Source of the DNA: Osmia lignaria lignaria
Taxonomy: Eukaryota > Arthropoda > Insecta > Hymenoptera > Megachilidae
Assembly (NCBI RefSeq): GCF_051020975.1
Contig: NW_027478168.1
Coordinates: 3,968,001 to 4,032,000 of the forward strand
Direction of reading: 5' to 3'
DNA: 64,000 nucleotides
In this document: positions 61,087-64,000 of the stretch, in pieces
Position numbering within the stretch: the stretch's first letter is position 1
How the letters are laid out: each line of letters opens with the position of its first letter
The notes under the pieces: generated by a model
Seen by the model: the letters and a program-made list of their open reading frames with translations, nothing else
Databases searched by the model: none
What the model was told of the DNA's origin: nothing
Made by a program: the position numbers and the translations under genes

Positions 61087-62696
61087 TTGCAGATACATCT
61101 CAAGGGAAGGGGCCTGACGGACATATTTCGAGATATTTCTTCTTCTTGTTGTTCTTCTTCTGCACAGCTAAGCTGGAAGTGGCATTTGCGGCTCGCAATA
61201 GTGCAGAGTTATCTCAAAGAAAGGGGCCACGGTGTTTCTGTATCTCTATTATGTTGGTGCGGCTTTGGAACTTTTAAATATCTCGATATATCTCGAAAAC
61301 TACGCTTCTGATAAAAAAATAACATAGAACATAAATTGTAGGAAACATAATTCTCTACAAAAAAGGTCTCTTAACATTTTGCCATAGCTAGCTTCGTTTC
61401 CGAGATATTTGCAGATATATCTCAAGGGAAGGGGCCTGAGGGACATATTTCGAGATATTTCTTCTTCTTGTTGTTCTTCTTCTGCACAGCTAAGCTGGAA
61501 GTGGCATTTACAGCACGCAATAGTGCAGAGTTATCTCAAAGAAAGGGGCCACGGTGTTTCTGTATCTCTATTATGTTGGTGCGGCTTCGGAACTTTTAAA
61601 TATCTTGATATATCTCGAGAACTACGCATCTGATCAAAAAATATCATAGAACATAAAAAGTAGGAAACTTAATTCTCTACAAAAAAGGTCTCTTAACATT
61701 TTGCCATAGCCCTCTTCGTTTCCGAGATATTTGCAGATATATCTCAAGGGAAGGGGCCTGACGGACATATTTCGAGATATTTCTTCTTCTTGTTGTTCTT
61801 CTTCTGCACAGCTAAGCTGGAAGTGGCATTTACAGCTCACAATAGTGCAGAGTTATCTCAAAGAAAGGGGCCACGGTGTTTCTGTATCTCTATTATGTTG
61901 GTGCGGCTTCGGAACTTTTAAATATCTCGATATATCTCGAAAACTACGCTTCTGATCAAAAAATATCATAGAACATAAATTGTAGGAAACATAATTCTCT
62001 ACAAAAAAGGTCTCTTAACATTTTGCCATAGCTCGCTTCGTTTCCGAGATATTTGCAGATACATCTCAAGGGAATGGGCCTGACGGACATATTTCGAGAT
62101 ATTTCTTCTTCTTGTTGTTCTTCTTCTGCACAGCTAAGCTGGAAGTGGCATTTGCGGCTCGCACTAGTGCAGAGTTATCTCAAAGAAAGGGGCCACGGTG
62201 TTTCTGTATCTCTATTATGTTGGTGCGGCTTCGGAACTTTTAAATATCTTGATATATCTCGAGAACTACGCATCTGATCAAAAAATATTATAGAACATAA
62301 AAAGTAGGAAACTTAATTCTCTACAAAAAAGGTCTCTTAACATTTTGCCATAGCTAGCTTCGTTTCCGAGATATTTGCAGATTTATCTCAAGGGAAGGGG
62401 CCTGACGGACATATTTCGAGATATTTCTTCTTCCTGTTGTTCTTCTTTTGCACAGCTAAACTGGAAGTGGCATTTCCAGCTCGCAATAGTGCAGAGTTAT
62501 CTCAAAGAAAGGGGCCACGGTGTTTCTGTATCTCTATTATGTTGGTGCGGCTTCGGAACTTTTAAATATCTTGATATATCTCGAGAACTACGCATCTGAT
62601 CAAAAAATATCATAGAACATAAAAAGTAGGAAACTTAATTCTCTACAAAAAAGGTGTGTTAACATTTTGCCATAGCTCGCTTCGTTTCCGAGATAT

Positions 62697-63019
62697 TTGC
62701 AGATTTATCTCAAGGGAAGGGGCCTGACGGACATATTTCGAGATATTTCTTCTTCTTGTTGTTCTTCTTCTGCACAGCTAAGCTGGAAGTGGCATTTGCG
62801 GCTCGCACTAAACGCAGAGTTATCTCAAAGAAAGGGGCCACGGTGTTTCTCTATCTCTATTATGTTGGTGCGGCTTCGGAACTTTTAAATATCTCGATAT
62901 ATCTCGAAAACTACGCTTCTGATCAAAAAATATCATAGAACATAAATTGTAGGAAACATAATTCTCTACAAAAAAGGTCTCTTAACATTTTGCCATAGCT
63001 CGCTTCGTTTCCGAGATAT
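62697..63019 (+). repeat. Monomer with net +1 (323 bp)
   Basis: CACTAAACGCAG near 62807-62818 replaces CACTAGTGCAG, so GT is replaced by AAC. It destroys the GCACTAGTGC palindrome. The copy also has TTTCTCTATC in place of TTTCTGTATC. Confidence 0.92.
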
Positions 63020-63663
63020 TTGCAGATATATCTCAAGGGAAGGGGCCTGACGGACATATTTCGAGATATTTCTTCTTCTTGTTGTTCTTCCTCTGCACAG
63101 CTAAGCTGGAAGTGGCATTTGCGGCTCGCAATAGTGCAGAGTTATCTCAAAGAAAGGGGCCACGGTGTTTCTGTATCTCTATTATGTTGGTGCGGCTTCG
63201 GAACTTTTAAATATCTCGATATATCTCGAAAACTACGCTTCTGATCAAAAAATATCATAGAACATAAATTGTAGACAACATAATTCTCTACAAAAAAGGT
63301 CTCTTAACATTTTGCCATAGCTAGCTTCGTTTCCGAGATATTTGCAGATATATCTCAAGGGAAGGGGCCTGACGGACATATTTCGAGATATTTCTTCTTC
63401 TTGTTGTTCTTCTTCTGCACAGCTAAGCTGGAAGTGGCATTTACAGCACGCAATAGTGCAGAGTTATCTCAAAGAAATAGGCCACGGTGTTTCTGTATCT
63501 CTATTATGTTGGTGCGGCTTCGGAACTTTTAAATATCTTGATATATCTCGAGAACTACGCATCAGATAAAAAAATATCATAGAACATAAAAAGTAGGAAA
63601 CTTAATTCTCTACAAAAAAGGTCTCTTAACATTTTGCCATGGCCCTCTTCGTTTCCGATATAT

Positions 63664-63982
63664 TTGCAGATTTATCTCAAGGGAAGGGGCCTGACGGACA
63701 TATTTCGAGATATTTCTTCTTCTTGTTGTTCTTCTGCACAGCTAAGCTGGAAGTGGCATTTGCAGCTCGCAATAGTGCATAGTTATCTGAAAGAAAGGGG
63801 CCACGGTGTTTCTGTATCTCTATTATGTTGGTGCGGCTTCGGAACTTTTAAATATCTTGATATATCTCGAGAACTACGCATCTGATCAAAAAATATCATA
63901 GAACATAAAAAGTAGGAAACCTAATTCTCTACAAAAAAGGTCTCTTAACATTTTGCCATAGCTCTCTTCGTTTCCGAGATAT
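63664..63982 (+). repeat. Monomer with 3-bp deletion (319 bp)
   Basis: One TTC triplet is lost from the triplet tract (TTGTTGTTCTTCTGC near 63723-63738). This is the only triplet-length change in the tract that I see in the window. Other private changes are GTGCATAGTT and ATCTGAAAG. Confidence 0.92.
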
Positions 63983-64000
63983 TTGCAGATTTATCTCAAG
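63983..64000 (+). repeat. Partial monomer at right edge
   Basis: The first 18 bases of the next monomer, with the GATTTATCTC head. The array continues past the window. Confidence 0.97.

Larger units (their letters stand above)
1..64000 (+). repeat. Tandem satellite DNA array, 322-bp monomer, about 199 copies
   Basis: The motif TTGCAGAT (monomer position 1) recurs at 229, 551, 873 and so on to 63983, nearly always exactly 322 bp apart. That gives 198 complete monomers plus two partial ones, all in the same orientation. Copies differ by a few percent by eye, mostly at recurring diagnostic sites. A hand count on the copy at 1517 gives 126 G+C of 322 (39%) and 11 CpG. There is no spacer DNA, no transposon and no gene between monomers. 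Both window ends lie inside monomers, so the array continues outward. Long homogeneous arrays of this kind are known from centromeric and pericentromeric heterochromatin. That location is inferred here, not shown. Confidence 0.99.

Noticed and set aside
229..63885. Recurring 74-codon TTG-initiated open frames on the + strand as a family of small protein genes
   Set aside because: They are the monomer read in one frame. No ATG start or ribosome-site context is conserved, stops appear freely, and differences between copies change amino acids as readily as not. The 322-bp period (3 x 107 + 1) shifts frame each copy, so no longer product is possible.
1..64000. CRISPR array
   Set aside because: The repeated unit is 322 bp with no alternation of short conserved repeats and unique spacers, and no cas genes are present. 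Every base belongs to the repeat.
1..64000. Ribosomal RNA or histone gene cluster
   Set aside because: The unit is far too short, and no rRNA core motif or histone-like frame is visible.
1..64000. Phage, plasmid or bacterial operon content
   Set aside because: There are no genes, ribosome sites, terminators or origins. The structure is that of eukaryotic satellite DNA.

Overview
The whole window is one uninterrupted tandem satellite DNA array. A monomer of 322 bp is repeated head-to-tail on the same strand from the first base to the last. There are 198 complete monomers between 229 and 63982, plus a 228-bp partial copy at the left edge and an 18-bp partial copy at the right edge. No flanking DNA is present, so the true array is longer than 64 kb. 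I find no protein-coding gene, RNA gene, transposon insertion, CRISPR array or inverted segment. Throughout, monomer position 1 is set at the TTGCAG motif (for example base 1517).

This is eukaryotic heterochromatin-type sequence, with a centromeric or pericentromeric location most likely. A hand count of one monomer gives about 39% GC and 11 CpG, an observed/expected ratio near 0.9. That argues against a genome with strong CpG methylation, such as a vertebrate. Wording such as CGAGATAT and TTTTTTGTAGAGAATTA (reverse strand) reminds me of insect satellites, so an arthropod is my best guess, but the species cannot be named from the sequence.

Layout. (1) 1-14.4 kb: mixed monomers with dispersed 2-4-monomer blocks repeated 3, 7, 16, 20 and 23 monomers apart. 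(2) 14.4-24.4 kb: a clear higher-order repeat, 10-mer / 5-mer / 10-mer, with a chimeric monomer at the exchange point. (3) 24.4-30 kb: local 2-mer and 3-mer repeats. (4) 30-57 kb: nested higher-order repeats with 4-, 7-, 8-, 9-, 17-, 24-, 25- and 31-monomer spacing, including a 2.36-kb tract followed by a copy differing at one base that I can see. (5) 57-64 kb: 3-, 6- and 10-monomer spacing.

The monomer has its own architecture. It contains an internal direct duplication 114 bp apart, an A+T-rich segment with A-tracts, a TTC/TTG triplet tract, several short inverted repeats, and a motif (CGAGATAT) present in both orientations. Monomer length is nearly invariant (193 of 198 are exactly in 322-bp register), while base substitutions are common and shuffled in blocks. 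This is the signature of repeated unequal exchange and gene conversion. A 74-codon TTG-initiated open frame recurs in about 178 monomers, but I judge it non-coding.
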